Part shown: in pieces, positions 25,791-35,100 of the stretch
Position numbering within the stretch: position 1 is the stretch's first letter
How the letters are laid out: the number at the start of each line of letters is the position of its first letter
NCBI GenBank assembly: GCA_025463305.1
Contig: JAOBWK010000075.1
Coordinates: 24,095-88,094, forward strand
Length of the DNA stretch: 64,000 bases
Direction: 5' to 3'
From: Ilumatobacteraceae bacterium
GTDB lineage: Bacteria > Actinomycetota > Acidimicrobiia > Acidimicrobiales > Ilumatobacteraceae
The notes under the pieces: model-generated
The model's input: only the letters and a program-made list of their open reading frames with translations
Database searches by the model: none
Told to the model about the DNA's origin: nothing
Made by a program: the position numbers and the translations under genes

Positions 25791-26645
25791 GTGATCCGCG
25801 TCGACGCTGCCACCGTGCTGTTGCAGTGGGCCACCGGTGGGTTGCTGTTCCTCTGGTTCACCACACGGCGCCGTCTCGTCGGCATCGGCTACGGCTGGCT
25901 GCTGCGCGGCACGTACCTGCTGATGGCGGCCGGCTCGTTCGCCTGCGGCCTCGCGTTCGGCGTCGAGCCGGTGCGCGAAGCGGCCTCCATCGGCGTCACC
26001 GTCGCTGCGCTCGTGGCCTTCGTCGTCTCGGTGGCGCGCCGCAAGGCGGGTGTGAGCGGCCAGGCCGACGAGCACGATCGGCGCACCGAGCGGGTTGCGG
26101 CGATGACGGGCATCGAGCGAGACGCGCCCGTGCGCGTCGACGGCGGCGCCGAGTTCCCACCCGTGCTGGACCTGATCGCGCCGATCATCGGCGTGGTCGG
26201 CCTGGTCGCCGCCGGCGTCGGCGCCGGCGGCAACGACGCCGTCGCGATCGTGCGCACCATCGTCGGAGCGGCGTTCCTCGGGGCGATCACCGACGCGATG
26301 CTGCTCGGCCACTGGTACCTCGTGCAGCCCGGCCTGCCGCGTGGGTTGCTGAACGAGCTGGTGAGCGTCACCAAGTACGTGCTGCCCGTCGAGGTCGCGG
26401 CGATGCTGCTGCCGACCGGGATGATCAGCGTGCTCAGCGGGCACATCTCCGATGGCTGGAACGGCACGCTCGGGTACTTCTGGGTGGCGTGCGCCGTCAC
26501 CACGTTCATCCTGTGCGTGGTCACCCAGCGGGCGTTGCGCGAGAAGTACTACTCCGCGGTGATGGCGGCCACCGGGTTGCTGTACCTGGCGATCCTGACG
26601 GCGTTCGGCACCGACCTGGTCGCTCGCGCCGTGCTCGCCGGCTGA
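25791..26645 (+). CDS. Multi-pass membrane protein, unknown function
   Basis: 284 residues from GTG at 25791, with about seven hydrophobic helices. A hydrophilic loop of about 50 residues lies after the third (RRKAGVSGQADEHDRRTE). Two His-Trp/Glu features stand out: LLGHWYLVQPGLPRGLLNEL and VLPVEVAAML. An ATG 45 nt earlier is in frame, but it would encode a Gly/Pro-rich lead and fall close to the divergent lipoprotein start. The function is unknown; the conserved His-Trp-Tyr inside a helix could be a cofactor or ligand site. Confidence 0.7.
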   Translation: MIRVDAATVLLQWATGGLLFLWFTTRRRLVGIGYGWLLRGTYLLMAAGSFACGLAFGVEPVREAASIGVTVAALVAFVVSVARRKAGVSGQADEHDRRTERVAAMTGIERDAPVRVDGGAEFPPVLDLIAPIIGVVGLVAAGVGAGGNDAVAIVRTIVGAAFLGAITDAMLLGHWYLVQPGLPRGLLNELVSVTKYVLPVEVAAMLLPTGMISVLSGHISDGWNGTLGYFWVACAVTTFILCVVTQRALREKYYSAVMAATGLLYLAILTAFGTDLVARAVLAG

Positions 26646-26678
26646 GCCCTGCGCGGCTGATGCGGGGCGACTGAGTCG

Positions 26679-28064
26679 TCAGGCGCCGGTGGCGAGGACC
26701 GACCGGCTGCGCACCCCGCGGCTCGCCACCAGGCCGAGGCAGGCCAGCGCGCCGGCGATCCCGAAGTTGATCCCGAGCGCGCCGCGCAGGCCGAGCGACG
26801 TGTGGTCGGCGTAGGCGACGGTGGCGCCGCCGACGATGCTCATGATGCCGAAGCCGAGTGAGTCGCAGAGGTGGACCTGGCTGCTGACGGTGCCCTCGTG
26901 GCCGTCGACGGCGTAGCTCATCGAGGCGACGGTGGTGGGGTTGAAGAGGATGCCGATGCCGAGGCCGCCGATGCACCACGAGGCGAAGGTCAGCGACAGC
27001 GGCCAGCTCGGCGCGAGCACCGGGGCCGTGAGCGCGGCACCCATCAGCAGCAACCCGAAGCCCAACGCCGCACCACGTTGGGGCAGCAGGCGCACACCGC
27101 GCCGCGCGGCCCAGGCCTGCCCCGCGCTCCAGAACACGGCCGCGCCGGCGACGACGAAGCCCTGCACGATCGGTCGTGCGCCGTGGAAGCGGTCGGCGGC
27201 GAGCGGGATGAAGCTGTCGACGCCGAGGAACGTCGCAGTGACAAGGAACCGCACGGCCAGGATGGCCGGCAACCCGCGCCGAGCGCTGAACGTGCCCTCC
27301 GGCAGCAGCGACCGCAACGCCGGGACGGCGATCAGCGCGCCGACGAGCCCGCCCGTGGCCGTGACGAGGATGTGCTGGCTCTGCAGCCCGAACGCGATGA
27401 GGCCGACGCCGGCCGCGGCCTGCACGGCCCGCGGCAGTCGTGACGGCACGGCATCGGTCGGCTCGGGACGGGCCAACCCACCCATCGCGCGCGACGTCAG
27501 CAGGGCGACCACGAGGGCCAGGGGAGCGATGCCGATGAACACCCAGCGCCATCCGAAGGAATCGGTGATGATGCCCGCGACGGCGGGCGCGATCAGGCTC
27601 GGCAGCACCCACCCGGCGCTGAGGTAGGCGTACATCGTGCCCTGGCGCGACTCGGGGAACGCCCGCCGCACGGCGATGTAGGAGAGGGGAGCGAAGCCGC
27701 CGCTGCCCGCGCCCTGCAGGAACCGGCCGACGACCACCACGATCATCGACTGCGCGGTGGCCGCCACGATCAGGCCGGCCAGGAAGAACCCGATGCAGAC
27801 CAGGAACGGCGTGCGCACGCCGCGGCGATCGGCCGTCTCGCCGGCCCAGACGAGCGCCATCAGGTCGGCGAGCATGTAGGCCGCGATCGTCGTGCCGTAC
27901 AGCGACAGCCCGTGCAGCTCGTCCGTGATCGTCGGCAGCGCGGTGATGACCGCGGTGGTCTCGAACGCGACGAGCGTGACGCTGAGCACCAGCCCGATGG
28001 CAAGGGCTCGCTGGGCGGCGTCGAGGCGCGGCGCCGCGCTCGGGGACGTCCGCGCCGTGACCAT
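26679..28064 (-). CDS. Major facilitator superfamily transporter, drug-efflux type
   Basis: 461 residues, 12-14 membrane helices. The TM1 block VAFETTAVITALPTI and the loop 2-3 motif AGETADRRGVRTPFL are those of the DHA2 (EmrB/QacA) proton antiporters, and the motif C-like region is VLPSLIAPAVAGIITDSFGW. Function is probably export of a small hydrophobic compound; the substrate is unknown. No TetR/MarR regulator is adjacent. It is followed 33 nt further by the amidase gene start region on the same strand. Confidence 0.9.
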   Translation of the reverse strand: MVTARTSPSAAPRLDAAQRALAIGLVLSVTLVAFETTAVITALPTITDELHGLSLYGTTIAAYMLADLMALVWAGETADRRGVRTPFLVCIGFFLAGLIVAATAQSMIVVVVGRFLQGAGSGGFAPLSYIAVRRAFPESRQGTMYAYLSAGWVLPSLIAPAVAGIITDSFGWRWVFIGIAPLALVVALLTSRAMGGLARPEPTDAVPSRLPRAVQAAAGVGLIAFGLQSQHILVTATGGLVGALIAVPALRSLLPEGTFSARRGLPAILAVRFLVTATFLGVDSFIPLAADRFHGARPIVQGFVVAGAAVFWSAGQAWAARRGVRLLPQRGAALGFGLLLMGAALTAPVLAPSWPLSLTFASWCIGGLGIGILFNPTTVASMSYAVDGHEGTVSSQVHLCDSLGFGIMSIVGGATVAYADHTSLGLRGALGINFGIAGALACLGLVASRGVRSRSVLATGA

Positions 28065-28097
28065 GGCGAGCAGTCTACGAACGCACCCCCGAGGTGC

Positions 28098-29507
28098 TCA
28101 CGGGGTTCGAGCGACGACCGACGGAGCGACGAGCGGCCACGGCTCGTTGCGCTCGACGAGCAGCGCCGCGTCGAGCAGGAGCTGCTCGGCGTAGTGGCGG
28201 CCGACGATCTGCAGGCCGACGGGCAATCCGTCGACCGTGCCGGCCGGAACCGAGACGGCCGGGTTGCCGTGCATGTTGGCGGGGAAGGTCAGCCGGCCGT
28301 TGTTGCCGGCGCCGGCCTCGATGCCGCCGAAGTTCGACGGCAGCGGGCCCTCGGCAGCGAACGCGATGTCGGGGTTGCTGGCCGTCATCACGAGATCGAC
28401 CTCGCCGAAGATGGCTGCCATCCGCTCGTTGAGCTCCATCCGGCGCGCTTCGATCTTCACCCGTGCCTCGAGGTTGTAGCGCTCCTGGGTGAGCCGCACG
28501 CCGCCACGGATCTCCGGCGTCAGCACGTCCTTGCACTCGGGGAGGTAGGGGGCGAGCTGGCCGTAGCTGCCGATGCCGCCGCTGATGCTCCAGGCCGCGC
28601 CCATGCTCGGCAACGACGTGTCCACGCCGTTCACGCGCATCATGCCGGCCGCCGCGATGAGGCGATCGGCTGCCGCGTCGAGCACGTCCCACATCGCCGG
28701 CGACACGGTGGCGCCACCCCAATCGGGCACGACCGCGACGCGCAGACCATGCAGCTCGCCGGTGTGGCTTCCCAGCTCGCGCTCCCAGCCGTCGGTGCGC
28801 GGCAGGCTGAACTGATCGCGTGCGTCGTACCCGTTGGCGACGTCGAACCACCGGGCCGTGTCGCGCACGGAGCGGGTCAGGCAGCCGACCGTGACGGTGT
28901 AGTTGCCGTTGAGCGCGCGCGGGCCGCGCGGGATGCGGCCGTAGGTGGACTTCAGCCCGAACAGCCCGGTGAACCCGGCCGGGATGCGGATCGACCCTCC
29001 ACCGTCGCCGCCCGTGCCGAGGGTGACGAGGCCGCCGGACACGGCCGATGCGGTGCCGCCGCTCGAGCCGCCGGGCGTCTTCGCGGTGTCCCACGGGTTG
29101 CGGGTGACGCCGTGGAGCACGGTGCGGGTCACGTTGACGCCGCCGAACTCGCTGGCGGTGGTGAGCCCGGCGAGCACGGCGCCTCCGAGATCGCGGATGC
29201 GCTGCACGTTGATGGAGGTCTGCTGGGCGATGCGGTCCTCGAACACGACGCATGCGTCGGTGGCGGGCCAACCCTCGACGTCGTCGAGCTCCTTGACGCC
29301 GATCGGCACGCCACCGAACGGCAACGAGACGTCGGCGCGCGCGGCGGCCTCGAGGGCGAGCTCGCGTGGCGTGTGGCAGAAGGCGTTCAGCTCGCTCGCG
29401 TCGATCGCGGTGTAGGTGGCCTGCAGCTCCTCCACGGGCGAACGCTCGCCGGATCGGAACGCGTCGACGAGCGAGCAGGCGTCGCCCAACCATGGGGTGT
29501 CGGTCAT
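28098..29507 (-). CDS. Amidase signature family hydrolase
   Basis: 469 residues with the Ser-cisSer-Lys triad. The Lys is in GVPIGVKELDD, the Ser-rich block is TPGGSSGGTASAVSGG, and GGDGGGSIRIPAGFTGLFG carries the nucleophile. PAVSVPAGTVDGLPVGLQI is the typical C-terminal block. It hydrolyses carboxamides in the cytoplasm; GatA is unlikely because no gatB/gatC genes are near and length and middle region differ. ATG at 29507 is taken because family homology begins there. It is divergent from the thioesterase gene. Confidence 0.9.
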   Translation of the reverse strand: MTDTPWLGDACSLVDAFRSGERSPVEELQATYTAIDASELNAFCHTPRELALEAAARADVSLPFGGVPIGVKELDDVEGWPATDACVVFEDRIAQQTSINVQRIRDLGGAVLAGLTTASEFGGVNVTRTVLHGVTRNPWDTAKTPGGSSGGTASAVSGGLVTLGTGGDGGGSIRIPAGFTGLFGLKSTYGRIPRGPRALNGNYTVTVGCLTRSVRDTARWFDVANGYDARDQFSLPRTDGWERELGSHTGELHGLRVAVVPDWGGATVSPAMWDVLDAAADRLIAAAGMMRVNGVDTSLPSMGAAWSISGGIGSYGQLAPYLPECKDVLTPEIRGGVRLTQERYNLEARVKIEARRMELNERMAAIFGEVDLVMTASNPDIAFAAEGPLPSNFGGIEAGAGNNGRLTFPANMHGNPAVSVPAGTVDGLPVGLQIVGRHYAEQLLLDAALLVERNEPWPLVAPSVVARTP

Positions 29508-29574
29508 CGCGGCGACGTTACCCGCGAGCGGAGCACCCATCGGTTCGCAGCGCGTCTCGTAGAGTCGGCGCGAC

Positions 29575-30420
29575 ATGGATTCACGTGCGTTCCTCGATCT
29601 CCGCCCGAGCCACAACCCCTACCGGTGGAGCCTGCCCGTCGTGCCGACGCTGACGACCGGCGGCGGCTTCCTGTTCGGCGGCTGCGCCCTCGGGGCAGCG
29701 ATCACCGCGCTGGAGGCGACGTCGGGTCGGGAGTGCGTGTGGGCCACGGCGCAGTACCTGTCGTACGCGTCGCCGGACGAGGTGATGGACATCGACGTGA
29801 CCATCGCGGTCGAAGGGCGCCAGATCACCCAGGCCCGCGCAGTCGGCCACGTCGGCAACCGCGAGATCCTCACCGTCAACGCCGCGCTCGGCCACCGCGA
29901 CATCGGCATGGCCGGGCAGTGGGAGCAGATGCCCGACGTGCCGCCACCGGACCAGTGTGCGACCCGCGAGTGGCGGTTCCCCGCAGCCGGCACCATCAAC
30001 GAGCGGCTCGAGCAGCGGATGGTCAAGGGTCGGCCGCTGAGCTCGCTCGACGGCTCGCACGGTGACGGTCGCACCCGGCTGTGGGCGCGCATCCCCGGTG
30101 TGATCGACGGCGTCGACGCAGCCACGCTCGCGATCCTCGGCGACTTCGTACCGATGGCCGTGGGCCAGGCGCTCGGCATCCGCGGCGGCGGCAACAGCCT
30201 CGACAACACCCTGCGCGTCGCCAAGCTGGTGCCGACCGAGTGGGTGCTGCTCGACATCCGGGTGCACGCCGTGGAGCGCGGCTTCGGCCACGGGCTGGTG
30301 CAGATGTTCGCCCAGGACGGCACGCTCATGGCCACCGCCAGTCAGAGCTGCATCGTGCGGCTCTGGAAGGGTGAGCCCAAGGACTGGGACCGATTCGTAC
30401 AAGGGGGACAGGATGAGTGA
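29575..30420 (+). CDS. Double-hotdog acyl-CoA thioesterase (TesB-like)
   Basis: 281 residues forming two hotdog domains. The first contains GGGFLFGGCALGAAITALEA and WATAQYLSYASPDEVMDIDV. The second contains the catalytic-type block RGGGNSLDNTLRVAK and WVLLDIRVHAVERGFGHG. It would release free fatty acid from acyl-CoA. Its stop lies inside the start of the next gene (8-nt overlap), so it is translationally coupled to the LLM oxidoreductase. Confidence 0.87.
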   Translation: MDSRAFLDLRPSHNPYRWSLPVVPTLTTGGGFLFGGCALGAAITALEATSGRECVWATAQYLSYASPDEVMDIDVTIAVEGRQITQARAVGHVGNREILTVNAALGHRDIGMAGQWEQMPDVPPPDQCATREWRFPAAGTINERLEQRMVKGRPLSSLDGSHGDGRTRLWARIPGVIDGVDAATLAILGDFVPMAVGQALGIRGGGNSLDNTLRVAKLVPTEWVLLDIRVHAVERGFGHGLVQMFAQDGTLMATASQSCIVRLWKGEPKDWDRFVQGGQDE

Positions 30421-31435
30421 CACGGCCGCGACGGTTGCCGGGACGACCACCGGGGTGATCCCCCGTCGACCCGGGATGACGGTGCCGCTGCCCGGCCCGC
30501 TGCACTCCCACCGGGACAAGCTGATCGAGCTGGCCGACCTCGGCTACACCGACATCTGGTCCGCCGAGTCCGACGGCGCCGACGCGTTCACGCCGTTGGC
30601 GATGGCGGCGGCGTGGGAGCCACGACTGCGGCTCGGCACGGCGATCGTGCCCGCATACACGCGCTCGCCGGCGTGCTTCGCGCAGAGCGTCGCCAGCCTG
30701 GCCGACGCGGCGCCGGGCCGGTTCGCGATCGGCATCGGGTCGAGCAGCAACGTGATCGTCGAGCGTTGGAACGGCATCCCCTTCGTCGAGCCGTACAAGA
30801 AGGTGCGCGACGTCGTGCGGTTCCTGAAGGACTCGCTCGGCGGTGAGAAGGTGACCAAGCAGTACGACACGTTCGCCGTGAGCGGCTTCCGGCTCGGGGT
30901 TCGCCTGGAGCAGCAGCCGCAGATCCTGGTGGCAGCGCTGCGTGAGGGCATGTTGCGCCTGGCGGCACGTGAAGCCGACGGGACGATCATCAACTGGCTG
31001 TCGGCCGGCGACGTGAGCAAGGTGGCCGCCGTGGTGCACGACGCCGCCGGTGGCGTGCCGAAGGAGATCGTCGCCCGGATCTTCGTCTGCCCGAGCGAGA
31101 ACGCCGAGGTGGTGCGCGCCGCCGGTCGGTTCGCGATCGCCGCCTACCTGAACGTGCCCGTGTACGCCGCGTTCCACGAGTGGCTCGGCCGCGGCCCGCT
31201 GCTGCAGCCGATGTGGGATGCCTGGAAGGCGGGTGACCGCAAGGCGGCCCTGGCTGCGATCCCGGACGAGGTCGTGGACGACATCATCGTCCACGGCTCG
31301 GCGGCGGAGTGCCGGGCGAAGATCCAGGCCTACTTCGACAACGGGGTGACCACCACCTCGCTGGCGATCCTGGGCCTGGACCCCGAACTGGACCACTGGC
31401 AGGCGGTGCGCGACCTGGCGCCATCCGCTGGTTGA
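30413..31435 (+). CDS. LLM-class (F420-dependent type) oxidoreductase
   Basis: 340 residues of the bacterial luciferase-like monooxygenase fold. Blocks typical of F420-using actinobacterial members are LGYTDIWSAESDGADAF, LRLGTAIVPAYTRSP, APGRFAIGIGSSSNVIVERW and GVTTTSLAILG at the end. The cofactor is inferred as F420 rather than FMN. The ATG at 30413 is preceded by GGGGGACAGG and overlaps the thioesterase stop, suggesting a common role in lipid or xenobiotic turnover. Its last codons form the first unit of a tandem repeat. Confidence 0.88.
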   Translation: MSDTAATVAGTTTGVIPRRPGMTVPLPGPLHSHRDKLIELADLGYTDIWSAESDGADAFTPLAMAAAWEPRLRLGTAIVPAYTRSPACFAQSVASLADAAPGRFAIGIGSSSNVIVERWNGIPFVEPYKKVRDVVRFLKDSLGGEKVTKQYDTFAVSGFRLGVRLEQQPQILVAALREGMLRLAAREADGTIINWLSAGDVSKVAAVVHDAAGGVPKEIVARIFVCPSENAEVVRAAGRFAIAAYLNVPVYAAFHEWLGRGPLLQPMWDAWKAGDRKAALAAIPDEVVDDIIVHGSAAECRAKIQAYFDNGVTTTSLAILGLDPELDHWQAVRDLAPSAG

Positions 31436-31484
31436 CAGGCCGCTGGTTGAGTGGCCGCTGGTTGACCGGCCGCTGGCTGTTGGG
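31425..31484 (+). repeat. Four tandem 15-bp units beginning inside the LLM gene end
   Basis: CCGCTGGTTGACAGG, CCGCTGGTTGAGTGG, CCGCTGGTTGACCGG and CCGCTGGCTGTTGGG follow each other without gaps. The first unit contains the TGA of the preceding gene. Units two and three repeat the TGA in frame at +15 and +30. There is no sign of CRISPR structure. Confidence 0.85.
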
Positions 31485-31490
31485 TCGCGA

Positions 31491-31703
31491 TCACGCCGCG
31501 ATCCGGTGATCGCCCCGGGACGGGCGGGTCGTGGTGGTGCGGCGGGCCGCGGCCTGGGCGGCCATGATGGCCCGCAGCTCGGCGACGTGCTGGAGGCCGG
31601 AGCGGCGGGTGCGCTCGTCGAGGCGGAACTGGAGGGGAACCGACGGGGTGTCGAGCAGTGAGAGCTGCTCGGGGGTGGCGTTGGGGGTGCCGTTCGTGCT
31701 CAT
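31491..31703 (-). CDS. Small conserved-type hypothetical protein
   Basis: 70 residues: MSTNGTPNATPEQLSLLD, a middle RLDERTRRSGLQHVAELRAI and an Ala/Arg-rich tail. The LDERTRRxGLxHVAELRA pattern with basic and acidic helix faces looks like a real helical small protein. It begins 4 nt after the stop of the large regulator on the same strand, so it is likely in its transcript. No function can be assigned. Confidence 0.6.
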   Translation of the reverse strand: MSTNGTPNATPEQLSLLDTPSVPLQFRLDERTRRSGLQHVAELRAIMAAQAAARRTTTTRPSRGDHRIAA

Positions 31704-31707
31704 GGGT

Positions 31708-34700
31708 TCAGGATGACAGAGGGGTGTGACACAGTCGTCGGGACGCCTCGAGCGCCCGATCCAGCCAACCGGTCATCCCCAGTTCGGTGAAGCGCCGGCC
31801 GGACTCGGCGAAGCGGTCGGCGGCCTCGTCGGTGAGCCCGATCCGGGCCATGAGCAGGGCTTCGTCGAATCCGACGATGGCGTGCAGCGGCCGGGCACGC
31901 TGGTCGGCGAGCCGATCCCGAGCAGCCGCGAAGGCGTCGAGGGCGCCGTCGAGGTCGCGGCGGACCCCGAGCAGGCGCCCGAGGGCGTGCTGACCGTCGA
32001 CCATCGGGTAGCGGAAGTCAGGTGCGATGACCTTGTCGCGCAGCGAGCGCTCGATCACGTCGATGTCGTCCTGGCGATCGAGGTACCACAGCGCCTCGGC
32101 GACATCGCACGCCATCCGGCTGTAGTTGATCGCCCAGCCCGGTGCGACGGCCAGGAACGGCACGACGGCGCTGGCGAACCCGAGGCTCTCCTCGACGAGG
32201 TCCGGATCGTGGGCGAAGATCCGCGCCGCCGCGGCGAAGAACGCAGCGAGCGCCGAGCGGTTGGTCGGCTCCGCTGTGTCGAGCAGCGCGGCGCCGCCGG
32301 CTGCCTTCATCGCCGGCCAGCCGTCGCCGATGGCGCTGCTCAACTCGTCGTCGGCGGCGAGGAGGTTGTGGTGGTGCGGTGCCGCAGAGCCCAGTCGATC
32401 GCCCATCGCGTGGGCGCGGTCGAGCAGCGCCCTGGCTGCGCCGAACTCGCCGACGGCGATGCGACAGCGTGCCGCGTTGGCGAGGCACGACGACGCCCAC
32501 GACTGCTGGCCATCGGCGAGCGCGGCCTCGGCGAGCTGCTCCATCCGACGCCGGCTGCTGACGTACTCGCCGCACCAGAAGGCGGCGACACCCGGGAAGC
32601 GGTTCGCATGGTCGAGCAGCTCGGCCCGGCCCGATGCACCCGAGGTGACGAGCTCGGAGTGCCACGGCGTGGGCGAGTCGGCGGCGACGATGGTGGCCGC
32701 GAGGTGCCGGTCCGGATGATCGACGGGCACGCCGGGATGATCTGGGTCCAACGCATCGATGGACTCCAGCTCGAGTGAGCGCAGCTCGGCCCAGACGAGG
32801 TTGCGCTCGTCGCCGACGTGATCGAGGCCGATCCGCGCGACCGTCCAGGAGAGGTCGGTGTTGCCCATCCCGATCGCGGCGTTGGCGACGTCGAGCGCCA
32901 GGGAGGCCACGCGCATCGGGTCCGTCGTGCCGATGCGATGGGCGGCCTGGGTGAGTGCCGGGACGACCTCCGCCCAGCGCGTGGCGAAGGCGAGCGCGAC
33001 GGGCAGCTCCGTCAGCGCGTCGTCGCGCTCGGTGCTCGGGTCGTCGGCCAGTTCCAGGGCGATGTGCAGCTGCTCGATCGATTCGTTGAAGGCCCCGCTG
33101 CGGAGCGCGAACGTCGCAGCGGTGAGCGCGAACGCCGCGCCGGCCGAGGCTCCCGGCAGCTCGCGGCTGAGCAGGTAGTGACGCGCCACCTCGGCCGGCA
33201 GCGCGTTCGGGCCGGCCTCGCTCAGCGCCACCGCGACACGGCGGTGCAGCCGGAGCCGGCGCGAGGAGCTGAGGTCGGCGTACAGCACCTCGCGGACGAG
33301 GTCGTGCGAAACCTTGTACATGTCGGCGCGCGGACCGGGATCCACCACCCGGCTCTCCAGCAGCTCGTCGATCGCGTCGAGCGCGACGCCCTCGTCGAGC
33401 CCGGCGACGTCGCGGACGGTCTCGAAGAGGAACAACCCGTCGTGGACGACGGCCGGCCCGAGCAGGCTCCTCGCGGCGGCACCCAGCCGCCGGTAGCGGT
33501 GCACCACCACAGCCCGGATGGTGGGTGGGACCGACGGGCGCACGCTGCGATCGGCGAGGTTCAGGGCGAGCTCGCGGGCGAACAACGGGTTGCCCTCGGC
33601 GCGCTCGATGACAGCGTCGATGACGGTCACCGGCAGGTCGTCGCCGGCGATCGCGGCGACGAGACCGGCCATCGCGTGGTCGTCGAGCGGACCGAGCAGC
33701 AGCTGGTGCGATCCGACGATGCGACCGAGCTGATCGAGCGCTGTCGTGGCCGGGTGATCCGGGCCGAGCTCGCCGGAGCGGGCGACACCGAGGATCACGA
33801 TCGGATGTTCTTGCATCGCCCGCGAGAGGTGGGCGATCACCGACGCCGTGGCCTGATCGGCCCAGTGCAGGTCGTCGAGCACCAACAGCACCGGTCGTCG
33901 GGCCGACGCTGCCATGAGGAACTGGGCGACGCCGTCGAGTGTGCGGGCCGCCGCCTCGCTGAGCACGCCGGCCCCGGACACGGGCGTGAGGCCGGCATCG
34001 ACGAAGGGCTGGTACGGCATCGCCGCGCCCTCGTCGCAGCGGCCGTACAGCACGGTGGCGCCGGTCGAGCTCACGGCTGCGGCGACGGCCGCGGCGAGGC
34101 GGGTCTTGCCGATACCGGGATCGCCCGTCACGGTCACCAGCCGGGGCGACGACACGGTCGCTCCGGCGAGTCCGGACCGGACGACGTCGATCGTGGCTTC
34201 CAAGGTCTCGGTTCGACCGACCCACGGCGTGGCCGCGGCGGTGGTCAGTGGCGCCGGGAGCGCGGTGGGCTCATCGACGTCCACCGGCGTGGCGACCGCC
34301 GTTGCCGTGCGGGGCGCAGGATCGGGGTCACCGGCGAGCACCGCCTGCTCGGCGGCGCGCAGTTCTGGCCCTGGCTCGAGGCCGAGGTCGTCGACGAGCA
34401 CGGCGCGGGCGCGCTGGTAGGCGCGCAGCGCGTCGGCCGTACGACCGCAGCGGTGCAGGGCGTCGATCAGCTGCACCCAGCGGTGCTCGCGGAGCGGCTG
34501 CTCGCCGACGGCTTCCTCGAGGAGCGGCACGAGCGCGGCGTGGTCGCCCGTGGCGAGGCGGGCGTCGAAGAGCGCGTCCTGCGCGGCGGCAGCCATCTCC
34601 TGGAAGCGCACGACGCGCGTCGCGTTGGTGGCGGCGATGTCGGTGAGCGGATCGTCGCGCCACAGCGACAGCGCCTCGCGGAGCGCGACGATGGCTCGCG

Positions 34701-35046
34701 CCGGATCGCCGGCCGCCATCGCATCGTGGCCGCTGCCGACGAGCCGCTCGAACCGGCGGGCGTCGATCTGGTCGGGTTGGATGTTGAGCGCGTAACCACC
34801 GGCGACGGTGAGCAGCACGCCCTGGGGCAGCAGCTGGCGGAGGCGCATCACGTAGGTCTGCAGGGTCTTCGCGGCGGTGCGAGGAGGTGTGTCGCCCCAC
34901 ACCGACTCGACCAGCGCGTCGACCGCGACACGTCGAGGTGCCGCGAGCGCGAGCGTGGCCAGCACGGCACGCTCTTTCGCGCTCTTCGGTGAGCGCGTGC
35001 CCGTTTCGTCGGAGACGACGAGTGGTCCGAGGACGCGCACGAGCAC
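31708..35046 (-). CDS. SARP/AfsR-type transcriptional regulator with AAA ATPase domain
   Basis: 1112 residues. An N-terminal OmpR-like winged helix (1-90: VRVLGPLVV, KERAVLATLAL, TLQTYVMRLRQLL) leads to a bacterial transcriptional activator domain (95-240, ending DDLGLEPGPELRAAE). A STAND/AAA ATPase follows, with Walker A GDPGIGKT (308-315) and Walker B VLLVLDDLHWAD (386-397). A long helical TPR-like C-terminal half (about 600-1112) completes it. There is no C-terminal LuxR HTH, so DNA binding must come from the N-terminus. It is divergent from the channel-like gene with only 54 bp between starts. Target and inducer are unknown. Confidence 0.9.
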   Translation of the reverse strand: MLVRVLGPLVVSDETGTRSPKSAKERAVLATLALAAPRRVAVDALVESVWGDTPPRTAAKTLQTYVMRLRQLLPQGVLLTVAGGYALNIQPDQIDARRFERLVGSGHDAMAAGDPARAIVALREALSLWRDDPLTDIAATNATRVVRFQEMAAAAQDALFDARLATGDHAALVPLLEEAVGEQPLREHRWVQLIDALHRCGRTADALRAYQRARAVLVDDLGLEPGPELRAAEQAVLAGDPDPAPRTATAVATPVDVDEPTALPAPLTTAAATPWVGRTETLEATIDVVRSGLAGATVSSPRLVTVTGDPGIGKTRLAAAVAAAVSSTGATVLYGRCDEGAAMPYQPFVDAGLTPVSGAGVLSEAAARTLDGVAQFLMAASARRPVLLVLDDLHWADQATASVIAHLSRAMQEHPIVILGVARSGELGPDHPATTALDQLGRIVGSHQLLLGPLDDHAMAGLVAAIAGDDLPVTVIDAVIERAEGNPLFARELALNLADRSVRPSVPPTIRAVVVHRYRRLGAAARSLLGPAVVHDGLFLFETVRDVAGLDEGVALDAIDELLESRVVDPGPRADMYKVSHDLVREVLYADLSSSRRLRLHRRVAVALSEAGPNALPAEVARHYLLSRELPGASAGAAFALTAATFALRSGAFNESIEQLHIALELADDPSTERDDALTELPVALAFATRWAEVVPALTQAAHRIGTTDPMRVASLALDVANAAIGMGNTDLSWTVARIGLDHVGDERNLVWAELRSLELESIDALDPDHPGVPVDHPDRHLAATIVAADSPTPWHSELVTSGASGRAELLDHANRFPGVAAFWCGEYVSSRRRMEQLAEAALADGQQSWASSCLANAARCRIAVGEFGAARALLDRAHAMGDRLGSAAPHHHNLLAADDELSSAIGDGWPAMKAAGGAALLDTAEPTNRSALAAFFAAAARIFAHDPDLVEESLGFASAVVPFLAVAPGWAINYSRMACDVAEALWYLDRQDDIDVIERSLRDKVIAPDFRYPMVDGQHALGRLLGVRRDLDGALDAFAAARDRLADQRARPLHAIVGFDEALLMARIGLTDEAADRFAESGRRFTELGMTGWLDRALEASRRLCHTPLSS

Positions 35047-35100
35047 GACTGGATCGTAGTGGCCGAGCAGCGTGGGTGACCCCTGTGCGAGAGTGGCGCC

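Noticed and set aside
31425..31484. CRISPR-like array
   Set aside because: Units are 15 bp with no spacers between them; it is a plain tandem repeat.
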